Shown: positions 8,724 through 15,983 of the stretch, piece after piece
Position numbering within the stretch: the first letter of the stretch is position 1
How the letters are laid out: the number at the start of each line of letters is the position of its first letter
Assembly (NCBI GenBank): GCA_020628815.1
Contig: JAHDEN010000056.1
Coordinates: 1-33,112 of the forward strand
Reading direction: 5' to 3'
Origin: Chloroflexota bacterium
Lineage (GTDB): Bacteria; Chloroflexota; Anaerolineae; Promineifilales; Promineifilaceae
Length of the DNA stretch: 33,112 bases
The notes under the pieces: model-generated
What the model saw: only the letters and a program-made list of their open reading frames with translations
What the model was told of the DNA's origin: nothing
Databases searched by the model: none
Translations under genes and position numbers: made by a program

Positions 8724-9098
8724 TTAGCCTGTAATTTGAGTCCAGCCTTGGCCTTTCACAAAATCAGTCAAATATGGGATCTCGACATATTCACCATTGT
8801 AAACTTGGGTCGCCGCTAGGTAGATGCCGTAACCGAAAATACCCAACGCAATTGGAACAGAAATACATCCAACAAAGGGGATAAAGCCTAAAACGGTAGA
8901 CAGAACAAAGCTAACCACAGATAAGCTAATTCCGTGAACGGCCGCATACCGAATAAAAGGGCGATTTCCCTTGTCTGGAATAAACAGCATGATCAAGCCC
9001 ACAATACCGATAGCTAAGCTAAGGGCGGCCCACAATTTGTCGTCATCCGTAATCATTCCATCGTTTTCATTTTTTAGTTTTTCAATCTCGTCGCTCAT
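8724..9098 (-). CDS. DUF4870/Tic20-like small membrane protein
   Basis: A 124-residue protein when started at the ATG at 9098. That start has GGAG five bases upstream and opens MSDEIEKLKNEND; a longer in-frame start at 9173 would add 25 residues with no ribosome site. After a charged 18-residue head come three hydrophobic segments: 'LWAALSLAIGIVGLIMLFIP', 'ISLSVVSFVLSTVLGFIPFV' and 'ISVPIALGIFGYGIYLAA'. Between the first two is 'RPFIRYAAVHGI', and the protein ends 'YNGEYVEIPYLTDF'. The P-F-(I/V)-x-x-(H/Y)-A pattern and the terminal 'G-E-Y-x-x-I-P' resemble DUF4870 or Tic20-like proteins, whose function is unknown. It is a single gene, convergent with the nuclease-like gene and divergent from the histidine kinase. 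Confidence 0.7.
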   Translation of the reverse strand: MSDEIEKLKNENDGMITDDDKLWAALSLAIGIVGLIMLFIPDKGNRPFIRYAAVHGISLSVVSFVLSTVLGFIPFVGCISVPIALGIFGYGIYLAATQVYNGEYVEIPYLTDFVKGQGWTQITG

Positions 9099-9230
9099 TG
9101 TTTCTCCAATATTGGCTAGTTTGTAGGCCAAATTGTATAGATTTAATTCTAGAGTGGTTCTGACCTGCGTCAAGAATGTGTAGTGTGGTGAAGGTCAGCT
9201 CCCTAGTTTTACAGTTGTGTTTCTCTACGG

Positions 9231-9299
9231 GATTGTCTTTTTACGGTTGCACATTCATGCTTGTTTTCAAATTCTCGAAAACCGAGAAAACAGACAATC
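9231..9299. repeat. Nested inverted repeats upstream of the histidine kinase
   Basis: GATTGTCT (9231-9238) is matched by AGACAATC (9292-9299). Inside lies a tight hairpin TTCTCG-AAAAC-CGAGAA (9272-9288). Both arms lie just upstream of the kinase promoter and could be regulator sites. No family is recognised. Confidence 0.4.
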
Positions 9300-9309
9300 T
9301 AATGGGCTA

Positions 9310-9346
9310 TAGACCCATATTTTCTGAGATTTTATAATCCTACTCC
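9310..9346 (+). promoter_or_regulatory. Promoter of the histidine kinase, apparently leaderless
   Basis: TAGACC (9310-9315) is a four-of-six match to a -35 box. After a 17-base spacer comes a perfect TATAAT (9333-9338). The ATG is at 9347, eight bases further, where transcription would start. No Shine-Dalgarno fits. Confidence 0.65.
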
Positions 9347-10777
9347 ATGTCTCAGCTAGAGCCCAATGCGATTCCTCCGCAAGATAAGTTTCATGCTTAT
9401 GCAGTGCAGCTAGTCGAATACATTTTCACAATCGGCATTGTGTTAACCGTGTGCTTAACACTGTTCTATATTTGGGGAGGGCTTACCCGCAACCTCGAAT
9501 CAGCCATGTTCTCAACCGAGAACATATACATTGCAGCCACATTGTGTAGTTTTTGCACTTTTATTTTTATTTTATGCAAATGGCTTATGTATCGGCACAA
9601 GGTTAAGTGGGCCATCAGTATTTTCATTAGTTGCCTGTTATTCGTCGCAATGTCAGCAGTATTTGCGGTTAACACAAGCACTTATGATCCGGTCACCCAT
9701 CTTTTTTACTTGGCTTTGGTTGTTGCCTCCGTTTTCTTAGGTCGCGTTGCGTTGACGATTATTTCAGCCATCGGGATAAGATTCAATTTTATTTTCTACT
9801 ACTTGGCCACAAATCATTTAGTTGAAACAAGCCATCGGCTCCCAACCTTAGATGATCTAGTGATCGACTCAGCTATTTTGTTGGTAACGGCCACGGTTTT
9901 GGTAATTACGGTCAATCAGCTTTTAGATAACAGGGCTGAGCTCATGCGTTATCAAACTGATCTTGAAGAAATCGTTTCGAATCGCACCGCTCAATATCAC
10001 GCAGAACGAAACCGGGCGGAAGAGGCAAATTTGGCGAAAAGCCGATTCCTAGCCAACATGAGCCATGAGTTACGCACCCCTCTGAATGCTATTATTGGCT
10101 ATAGCGGCTTGGTTGTTGAAACAATTGATGATCTAAATCTGCACAAAGCTCGTCAACAAATTGCACCCGACGTAGAGAAAATTGGCACGGCCGGCCGACA
10201 CCTTTTGCAGTTAATCAACAACATCTTAGACCTATCAAAAATCGATGCTGGCAAAATGGAGCTAGACTACAAATTCCACCCTCTCAAGGGTGTGATTGAT
10301 GAAGTTTGCTTGGCGATTGAACCACAAATTTTATCTAAAGGGTTGGCATTTGAAATTGACTATTTAAATGATGACTTTAGCCAAGAGCTAGTGGAAATCG
10401 ACCGTCTGAAAGTACAACAAATTTTGATTAATCTGCTTGCCAACGCCGCCAAATTTACAAACGAGGGGTCGATTTCTTTAATTATTCAAAGGTTTAAGCT
10501 TCAGAACAACAGCCTAGCGATCAAACTAACGGTTAAAGACACCGGGATTGGGATCGAGCAAGAATTTATCCCTCACCTGTTCAGCCGCTTTAATCAAGAA
10601 GATAATAGTTCCACCCGAAAACATGATGGATCAGGTTTGGGCTTAGCGATTTGCAAGCAATTTATTGACATGATGAATGGTGAAATTACGGTTCAGAGCG
10701 AAAAAGAAAGAGGAACCGTTTTTGAAATTATTATTCCTACTCAGGTCCAGCCACACTTTGTAGCCCAAACGGTTTAA
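9347..10777 (+). CDS. Membrane sensor histidine kinase
   Basis: A 476-residue sensor kinase. The N-terminal 200 residues hold about six membrane helices and no recognisable periplasmic domain. A short coiled coil (about 200-232) leads to a HisKA dimerisation domain with the phospho-acceptor His240 in '[18 protein letters not shown]'. The HATPase domain shows the N box '[15 protein letters not shown]', the G1 box 'DTGIGI', the F box '[18 protein letters not shown]' and the G2 box 'GSGLGLAI'. All motifs needed for autophosphorylation are present. There is no receiver domain in the protein and no response-regulator gene in the window, so its partner is elsewhere. It appears to be a single-gene unit. 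The stimulus is unknown. Confidence 0.93.
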   Translation: MSQLEPNAIPPQDKFHAYAVQLVEYIFTIGIVLTVCLTLFYIWGGLTRNLESAMFSTENIYIAATLCSFCTFIFILCKWLMYRHKVKWAISIFISCLLFVAMSAVFAVNTSTYDPVTHLFYLALVVASVFLGRVALTIISAIGIRFNFIFYYLATNHLVETSHRLPTLDDLVIDSAILLVTATVLVITVNQLLDNRAELMRYQTDLEEIVSNRTAQYHAERNRAEEANLAKSRFLANMSHELRTPLNAIIGYSGLVVETIDDLNLHKARQQIAPDVEKIGTAGRHLLQLINNILDLSKIDAGKMELDYKFHPLKGVIDEVCLAIEPQILSKGLAFEIDYLNDDFSQELVEIDRLKVQQILINLLANAAKFTNEGSISLIIQRFKLQNNSLAIKLTVKDTGIGIEQEFIPHLFSRFNQEDNSSTRKHDGSGLGLAICKQFIDMMNGEITVQSEKERGTVFEIIIPTQVQPHFVAQTV

Positions 10778-10919
10778 AGAAGTCCGTCAAATTCTCGGCC
10801 GCAATTTTTTCGTGTCTGCATACCTTCGCAATACAGGGGCAAAAACAAAGAATCAAACTGATTCAGTCTTAATAAAATAGGATTTAGGGGAATCTCTGCG
10901 AGGAAGGTGGTCAACTTGC

Positions 10920-10932
10920 TATAATTGCCCCG
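10920..10932 (+). promoter_or_regulatory. -10 box seven bases before the ABC-F start
   Basis: TATAAT (10920-10925), then TGCCCCG, then the ATG at 10933. No Shine-Dalgarno lies in range. No good -35 is seen. Confidence 0.6.
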
Positions 10933-12888
10933 ATGAGCATTTTATCCTTCAACGATCTGTCACAATCCTTTGGGGCGTTTGACCTTTTTTCTGGTATTTC
11001 AGGCTCTATTGAAAAAGGGAGCAAAATCGGCTTGGTGGGGCCTAACGGAGTAGGCAAAACAACGCTCCTACACATTCTGGTTGATAATGCCTCTCCTAAA
11101 ACCGGCTCGATTAATTTGGCGCGCAGCACCCAAATCGGATATTTGCGCCAAGAGGCGATGTTGGCGTTCAAAGGGCGGGAGCATTTTACGGTTCGGCAAG
11201 AGATGGAGCGGATATTTGAGCACCTTGCCGATATGGCAAGTGAACTGGAAACGCTCGAAAATCAAATGGGGAGCAACCCATCTGATCAAAATTTATTAGA
11301 CCGGTATAGCCAGCTACAGCAAACGTACGAAGCGGCCGGTGGGTACGACTACGATCAGCGGATCAAACGTATTTTGGATGGATTAGGGTTTGAACCTGAA
11401 AATTGGGACACCCAATTGGATCATCTATCTGGGGGGCAAAAAACCCGTGCGCTGCTTGCTCGGCTGCTGCTTGAAGAGCCTGATCTTCTGATTTTAGACG
11501 AACCTACCAATCATTTAGATATTGCGGCCGTTGAGTGGCTTGAAGGGATGCTAAACGCATGGGACGGGGCGATTTTGATTGTGAGTCATGATCGGTATTT
11601 TCTTGATACTGTCGCTACCGCAGTTTGGGAAATGTCTGCAACTGAAATTGAAGTGTACCGTGGAAACTACACCGCATATGCCAACCAGCGGGAAGAACGT
11701 TGGGAACGACGCCGCAAAGAGCTTGAAGCAGAACAAGCTGAGCTTGAAAAAGAGATGGATTACATCCGCAAAAACATCGCCGGGCAGCGAACCAGCCAGG
11801 CCAAGGGGAAATGGAAGCGGCTGAACGACAAATTGAATGTCGATGGTCAAGCTCTGGTGATGTGGAAAACGGAAGAAAAAGTTAAAGAGTTTTTGTCTAG
11901 GCGGGTTAATAGCGGTCTTCCCCAGTTCAAACTGCAATTAAAAAGCGCCAACCGGAGCGGAAATATTGTATTACGCACAACTGATTTAGTTGTGGGGTAT
12001 CCAAATGCACCGCTTTTTACGGCCGATAATATTGAGCTGACACGCTTAGAAGTAGCGGCTCTTATCGGACCAAACGGGTGTGGCAAAACGACGTTTCTAA
12101 AAACGGTACTCGACAATCACCCCGCAGTTAGTGGCAAAGTGATTCAAGGGGCGTCGCTTAAGCTCGGCTACTTTTCACAAGCCCATGATTCTCTGGATTT
12201 GAGCAACACGATTCTGGATGAGCTTTTGCGGCATCAGCATATGATGATTAGTGAGGCGCGCAGCTATCTCGGCCGATTTATGTTTAGCGGCGAGGATGTG
12301 ATGAAAAAAGTCAGCACGCTGAGCGGTGGAGAGCGCGGCCGTTTGGCGTTGGCGATTTTAGCCCTGCAAGATGCGAACTTCTTGTTGCTTGACGAGCCGA
12401 CAAATCACTTAGACATTAATTCTCAAGAGTTGCTGCAAGCGGTACTTGAGCAATTTGACGGGACGATTTTGATGGTGTCGCATGATCGCTATTTGATCGA
12501 TCGGTTATCAAGCCAGATTTGGTCGGTGGCAGACGGCCGGATGACTGTGTTTAACGGAAGTTATAAAGAGTTCGTGGCCCAGCGAGAACGTGCAGAAGCA
12601 GCCGAGAAAAGCGTTAAAGCGGCTCCCATCCAACAAAAAAAGCAGGACAAACCGGCCGAAGCGAAAGGGCTGAGCAAGAACGAGCAGCGTAAGTTAGATG
12701 AAAAAATCGGGGCGATTGAAAAATCGATTGAAGAAACTGAGTCAGAAATCGAGTCGATTACGGCCGAGCTTGAAACAGTGAGCGCATCTGGAGATTACGA
12801 AAAAATCCAGGCTATCACCGAAAAGTATGAGTCAGCACAGGGGAAACTGGAGCAACTTATGATAGAATGGGAAGTCTTAGCAAGTTAA
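10933..12888 (+). CDS. ABC-F family ATPase (Uup/YdiF/EttA-like)
   Basis: A 651-residue soluble protein with two ABC ATPase domains and no membrane helix, the hallmark of ABC-F ribosome-associated factors. Domain 1 has Walker A GPNGVGKTT, signature LSGGQKTRALLA and Walker B LLILDEPTNHLD. Domain 2 has GPNGCGKTT, LSGGERGRLALA and FLLLDEPTNHLD. The long charged linker between them (about 235-330, 'RRRKELEAEQAELEKEM') is the P-site tRNA interaction motif region. A Lys/Glu-rich C-terminal coiled coil (about 545-650) is typical of the Uup and YdiF branches. Members bind the ribosomal E site and relieve stalling, and some confer antibiotic resistance; resistance is not implied here. It is followed by coaE after 20 bases, so the two are probably co-transcribed. 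Confidence 0.93.
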   Translation: MSILSFNDLSQSFGAFDLFSGISGSIEKGSKIGLVGPNGVGKTTLLHILVDNASPKTGSINLARSTQIGYLRQEAMLAFKGREHFTVRQEMERIFEHLADMASELETLENQMGSNPSDQNLLDRYSQLQQTYEAAGGYDYDQRIKRILDGLGFEPENWDTQLDHLSGGQKTRALLARLLLEEPDLLILDEPTNHLDIAAVEWLEGMLNAWDGAILIVSHDRYFLDTVATAVWEMSATEIEVYRGNYTAYANQREERWERRRKELEAEQAELEKEMDYIRKNIAGQRTSQAKGKWKRLNDKLNVDGQALVMWKTEEKVKEFLSRRVNSGLPQFKLQLKSANRSGNIVLRTTDLVVGYPNAPLFTADNIELTRLEVAALIGPNGCGKTTFLKTVLDNHPAVSGKVIQGASLKLGYFSQAHDSLDLSNTILDELLRHQHMMISEARSYLGRFMFSGEDVMKKVSTLSGGERGRLALAILALQDANFLLLDEPTNHLDINSQELLQAVLEQFDGTILMVSHDRYLIDRLSSQIWSVADGRMTVFNGSYKEFVAQRERAEAAEKSVKAAPIQQKKQDKPAEAKGLSKNEQRKLDEKIGAIEKSIEETESEIESITAELETVSASGDYEKIQAITEKYESAQGKLEQLMIEWEVLAS

Positions 12889-12908
12889 ATTAACTACAGG
12901 GTTTTGGC

Positions 12909-14081
12909 ATGAAAGTTGTTGGATTGACAGGTAATATCGGAACGGGGAAGTCAGCGATCATGAAGGTTGCTGCCAAACGTGGCGCCTTAACAATAGATGC
13001 GGACAAGCTGGTGCATGGCATTCAGGAAAACAATAAAGATGTGCAGGCGGCTATCGGCAAGGCGTTTGGGGCGGATGTGTTGCTGCCAAACGGTAAAATC
13101 AACCGGCCGAAGCTAGGCTCAATTGTTTTTGCAGATCCAGCAAAAATGAAACAGCTTGAAGGGATTATTCACCCGGCCGTGCGTGAAGAAATGACCACTT
13201 TGGTCGAAAACGCTACAGCCCCCTTGGTCATGATCGAAGCGATCAAATTGCTTGAAGGGCCAACCAAAGATTTATGCGACATCGTTTGGGTTGCCAACTG
13301 TGGCAAATTTTTACAGCTTCAGCGGCTCATTATCTCACGTGGCATGGATGAAGATGAGGCGTTTAAGCGGATCATGGGGCAGAACGCGCAAGCTGATAAA
13401 GTTGCCAAAGCTGACGCAGTTATCGACACAACGGGAACCTTGGCCCAGACTGAATCACAAGTCAATCAGCTTCTTGATGAGCTGTTGGAAGTGGAAGATG
13501 AGCCAACTGCAAAAAGTGGCCAAACATCTGAACTATCTGAACCACAACCCGAGGTGGATGAAAACCCCACAGTCACAGACGCTGAGCCGGTACAGTTGCC
13601 AGATATCACGGTACGTCGTGCCCGGCCGTCAGATATTCCATCAATCATGCTGCTGATTCACAAAGCAACCGATGGAAAAATGCAGCCTAAACGGGCTGAA
13701 ATCCTCCAATCCTTGAGTGATCGGGGTTACCTGATCGGGCAAATAGATGGGGAAATTACGGCCGTTGCCGGTTGGTATACGGACAAAGGGTTTGCGGCTA
13801 TCGAACAACTGTTTATCCATCCGACAGAAACGGCTGACACTACCGGCCGAGCTGTAATTAAAGAGATTCATAAAACAGCAAACGAGCTGATGGCTGAAGC
13901 GATCTTTTCGTTTATGGCCCCAGACACACCTGATTTCATCCGCAATTTGCTGCTTGAGCATGGCTTTTCGGCCGATGAGGTTGAAAACTTCCCACGAGTT
14001 TGGCGCGAAATGCTGTTAGACATTCAACCGATCGGAACAGAAGCTTTGGTGTACAAACTACGTGACATGCGTATCAGTTAG
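12909..14081 (+). CDS. coaE: Dephospho-CoA kinase fused to a GNAT-like domain
   Basis: A 390-residue fusion. Residues 1-190 are dephospho-CoA kinase, the last step of coenzyme A synthesis (ATP-dependent 3'-phosphorylation of dephospho-CoA). Visible are P-loop GNIGTGKS (8-15), 'DADKLVH', 'HPAVREEM', 'IEAIKLLE' and the lid region with 'RLIISRGMDEDEAFKRI' and 'ADAVIDTTG'. An acidic linker (about 192-230) leads to a GNAT acetyltransferase-like domain (about 232-388) starting 'ITVRRARPSDIPSIMLLIHK'. Its acetyl-CoA loop is atypical: 'ADTTGRA' stands where (Q/R)-x-x-G-x-(G/A) is expected. The GNAT part shares the broad ArgA-like arrangement but its substrate is unknown. A product-consumer fusion (CoA made, acyl-CoA used) is an attractive inference only. 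AGGG lies nine bases before the ATG. Confidence 0.88.
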   Translation: MKVVGLTGNIGTGKSAIMKVAAKRGALTIDADKLVHGIQENNKDVQAAIGKAFGADVLLPNGKINRPKLGSIVFADPAKMKQLEGIIHPAVREEMTTLVENATAPLVMIEAIKLLEGPTKDLCDIVWVANCGKFLQLQRLIISRGMDEDEAFKRIMGQNAQADKVAKADAVIDTTGTLAQTESQVNQLLDELLEVEDEPTAKSGQTSELSEPQPEVDENPTVTDAEPVQLPDITVRRARPSDIPSIMLLIHKATDGKMQPKRAEILQSLSDRGYLIGQIDGEITAVAGWYTDKGFAAIEQLFIHPTETADTTGRAVIKEIHKTANELMAEAIFSFMAPDTPDFIRNLLLEHGFSADEVENFPRVWREMLLDIQPIGTEALVYKLRDMRIS

Positions 14082-14119
14082 CCTGATTAAGCCATGCGTA
14101 TCAGCTAGTCTGATTTGTG
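14066..14119. repeat. Tandem duplication of 27 bp across the coaE stop codon
   Basis: CATGCGTATCAGTTAGCCTG and its next three bases at 14066-14088 recur at 14093-14115 with two changes in 23 positions. The first copy carries the last codons and the TAG of the CoaE-GNAT gene. The second is outside the gene and keeps an in-register TAG. Confidence 0.65.
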
Positions 14120-14222
14120 GTGATTAGCTAAACCTAATGATGTCATGCGATTTTTCAGAGTCACATTAAACTCTGAATAACGACTTAGCTTTACAACACC
14201 TGACAAAACATAAGTTAACTAA

Positions 14223-14432
14223 ATGATCAATTTTCTAAACAACTACCCAACCTTGTCATTTTGGATCATCTTGGCAGCAGGGATGAACATTATTCTAATT
14301 TTTGCTGCGCAGGACGTTGGTCTAAATGGATCTCAATGGTTCTGGTTCATCTTTTTAATCACGATGGTAGCGGGTATTTGCGCTTGGATTGTCAATTGGG
14401 GCGATGAAGATGAAGGGCTCTCGGAGCAATAA
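14223..14432 (+). CDS. Small two-helix membrane protein, unknown
   Basis: A 69-residue hydrophobic protein. Two membrane helices are clear ('FWIILAAGMNIILIFAA' and 'WFWFIFLITMVAGICAWIV'), joined by 'QDVGLNGSQ', with an acidic tail 'GDEDEGLSEQ'. It belongs to no family I recognise. It lies 22 bases before the M50 protease gene on the same strand, so it could be co-transcribed with it and act with it in the membrane (inference). No clear Shine-Dalgarno is seen. Coding is supported by the two well-formed helices, the charged tail and the tight spacing, but not by homology. Confidence 0.6.
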   Translation: MINFLNNYPTLSFWIILAAGMNIILIFAAQDVGLNGSQWFWFIFLITMVAGICAWIVNWGDEDEGLSEQ

Positions 14433-14454
14433 TCTGGCCTTGATGACTGACTAA

Positions 14455-15624
14455 ATGGACTATACTCCACCACATGATTTACCGCCGATTTCGACAGATA
14501 CAGTTGAAAAAATCCGCAACGAAATCGGACTTTGGTTTAAAACCAGCGACACAGCCTTAAATGCACCAGATGAGGGAAGCTTTCGGTTTCGGGGTCACAC
14601 AAGCTGGATGCCCGGCCGCGAAGATTATTTCCCTCACATCCTCTCTATTTTTGAAAAATATGGCTACACGGCCGAATTGCGCACAGAGCGAGAACAAACC
14701 TTTCTCATCGGCCGGCCGTACCTGATTCAGGCCGCCCCCATGCGTTGGGGATTAGCCATCTCCCTCTATTTAACCACCATTCTCACGACCTTGTTTTCAG
14801 GCGTAGTAATGGCCCCCGAGCTTGTCCCGCTTGTCGAAGCAGCAACCACCCAGTCTGAAATCTTTCAGATTATGATTTCAAACTTATGGCGCGGCTGGCC
14901 CTACTCACTGGCGATCATGACCATCTTAACCGCGCACGAGATGGGTCACTTTATCGCTGCAAAAATACACAAAGTACCTGCCAGCCTTCCCTTTTTTATC
15001 CCGATGCCCTTACCCGGTATCGGCACGATGGGGGCGGTTATTTTCCAGCGTGGTCCCACGCGCAACATCCGCGCACAGTTCGACATCGGTGCGGCCGGTC
15101 CTTTGGCAGGATTAGTCTTTGCGATCCCCATTTTGATCTATGGGTTAGCCACGTCTGAAGTTGGCCCATTGCCCGAAGATATGACTGGATTGGTCATGGA
15201 AGGCAACTCTGCCATTTACAGCACGCTAAAAATTCTCGTTTTTGGGGAGTTTTTACCAACAGCAACCCATGATGTGCAGCTCAACATGGTGGCATGGGCC
15301 GGTTGGGTCGGCCTGCTCGTCACCGCTCTAAATTTAATCCCGGTATCCCCTCTCGATGGCGGCCGGGTGTTACAGGTTATTCAGGGTGAAGAGTTTATGC
15401 GGGCCATTTTTTGGCCCATCATCATGGGCTTAGTGGTCATGGGAGTCGTTTTACGTGCAGACATTTGGCTGGTATGGGCCATTATGCTCTACATGTTTGG
15501 CAATCGGTACGAGACGCCATTAGACACCGTTACCCCGCTTGATGACAGACGCAAATTTTTGGCTTGGTTTACCTTCGTTATGTTTTTGCTCCTCTTTGTG
15601 CCTGCCCCCCTCACAATATTTTAG
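14455..15624 (+). CDS. M50 family site-2-type intramembrane metalloprotease
   Basis: A 389-residue integral membrane protease. An N-terminal soluble domain of about 95 residues precedes six to eight membrane helices. The zinc site is complete: HEMGH (His161, Glu162, His165) in the third helix and 'NLIPVSPLDGGR' with Asp301, matching the N-x-x-P-x-x-x-L-D-G motif. 'GPLAGL' is also typical. The family cleaves membrane-anchored substrates, often releasing a transcription factor or anti-sigma factor. This protein lacks the PDZ domain of RseP and resembles the plant EGY and cyanobacterial S2P arrangement with a cytoplasmic N-domain. No anti-sigma or sigma gene is nearby, so the substrate is unknown. 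It follows the 69-residue membrane protein. Confidence 0.9.
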   Translation: MDYTPPHDLPPISTDTVEKIRNEIGLWFKTSDTALNAPDEGSFRFRGHTSWMPGREDYFPHILSIFEKYGYTAELRTEREQTFLIGRPYLIQAAPMRWGLAISLYLTTILTTLFSGVVMAPELVPLVEAATTQSEIFQIMISNLWRGWPYSLAIMTILTAHEMGHFIAAKIHKVPASLPFFIPMPLPGIGTMGAVIFQRGPTRNIRAQFDIGAAGPLAGLVFAIPILIYGLATSEVGPLPEDMTGLVMEGNSAIYSTLKILVFGEFLPTATHDVQLNMVAWAGWVGLLVTALNLIPVSPLDGGRVLQVIQGEEFMRAIFWPIIMGLVVMGVVLRADIWLVWAIMLYMFGNRYETPLDTVTPLDDRRKFLAWFTFVMFLLLFVPAPLTIF

Positions 15625-15634
15625 ACCCTAGAAA

Positions 15635-15664
15635 TAAAAACAGCTCCCCTGAAAAGGAGAGCTG
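15635..15664 (-). terminator. Terminator-like hairpin near the M50 gene end
   Basis: CAGCTCCCC (15641-15649) pairs with GGAGAGCTG (15656-15664) with one mismatch and a six-base loop. On the minus strand a T5 run and more T follow at once. It is downstream of the plus-strand M50 gene by about 16 bases, but its U-tract reads on the minus strand. It may block read-through from the right-hand unit. Confidence 0.5.
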
Positions 15665-15907
15665 CGAACAATAAAAACAAGTTGTCCCGCCTGTGAATGA
15701 TGAAGGGCTATGATGGTGGAACAATGCGCCAGGTAGAGTATGATGAAATGCTATGATGACCTGACCGTGGTGTGTTGAATCTGCAGTGATTGACCCTTGG
15801 CTTCGATGAATAATCGCAACGGTTTGGCTTTACGCCTAATTGCATGCTAAACGGGAGACAAAAGTATCGCGATTTGCAGAGAAAACTTGTTTGTTAATGC
15901 GAATTAA

Positions 15908-15960
15908 TAGTAAAAAAAAGGGGGACCTAAGTATATGCGTAAAAATACGTAACCCCTTTT
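15908..15960 (-). terminator. Terminator of the amidohydrolase-CYTH gene
   Basis: On the minus strand, AAAAGGGG and CCCCTTTT arms (15953-15960 and 15916-15923) enclose an inner TACGTA/TGCGTA pairing, and the stem runs into an eight-T run. It starts about 24 bases after the stop codon at 15984. The long stem with a pure T8 makes it a good intrinsic terminator. Confidence 0.7.
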
Positions 15961-15983
15961 CAGAGCGCTTTTACTCGAGAGAA

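Larger units (their letters stand above)
15625..15983. other. Gap between convergent genes, with hairpins
   Basis: A 359-base gap with no credible gene. It holds two terminator-like hairpins near the ends (annotated separately). A middle part near 15700-15760 repeats the phrase TATGATG three times. The rest is ordinary mixed sequence with no tRNA or coding signal that I can see. Confidence 0.5.

Noticed and set aside
9099..9173. 25 extra residues for the DUF4870-like protein
   Set aside because: No ribosome site precedes 9173, whereas GGAG precedes the ATG at 9098.
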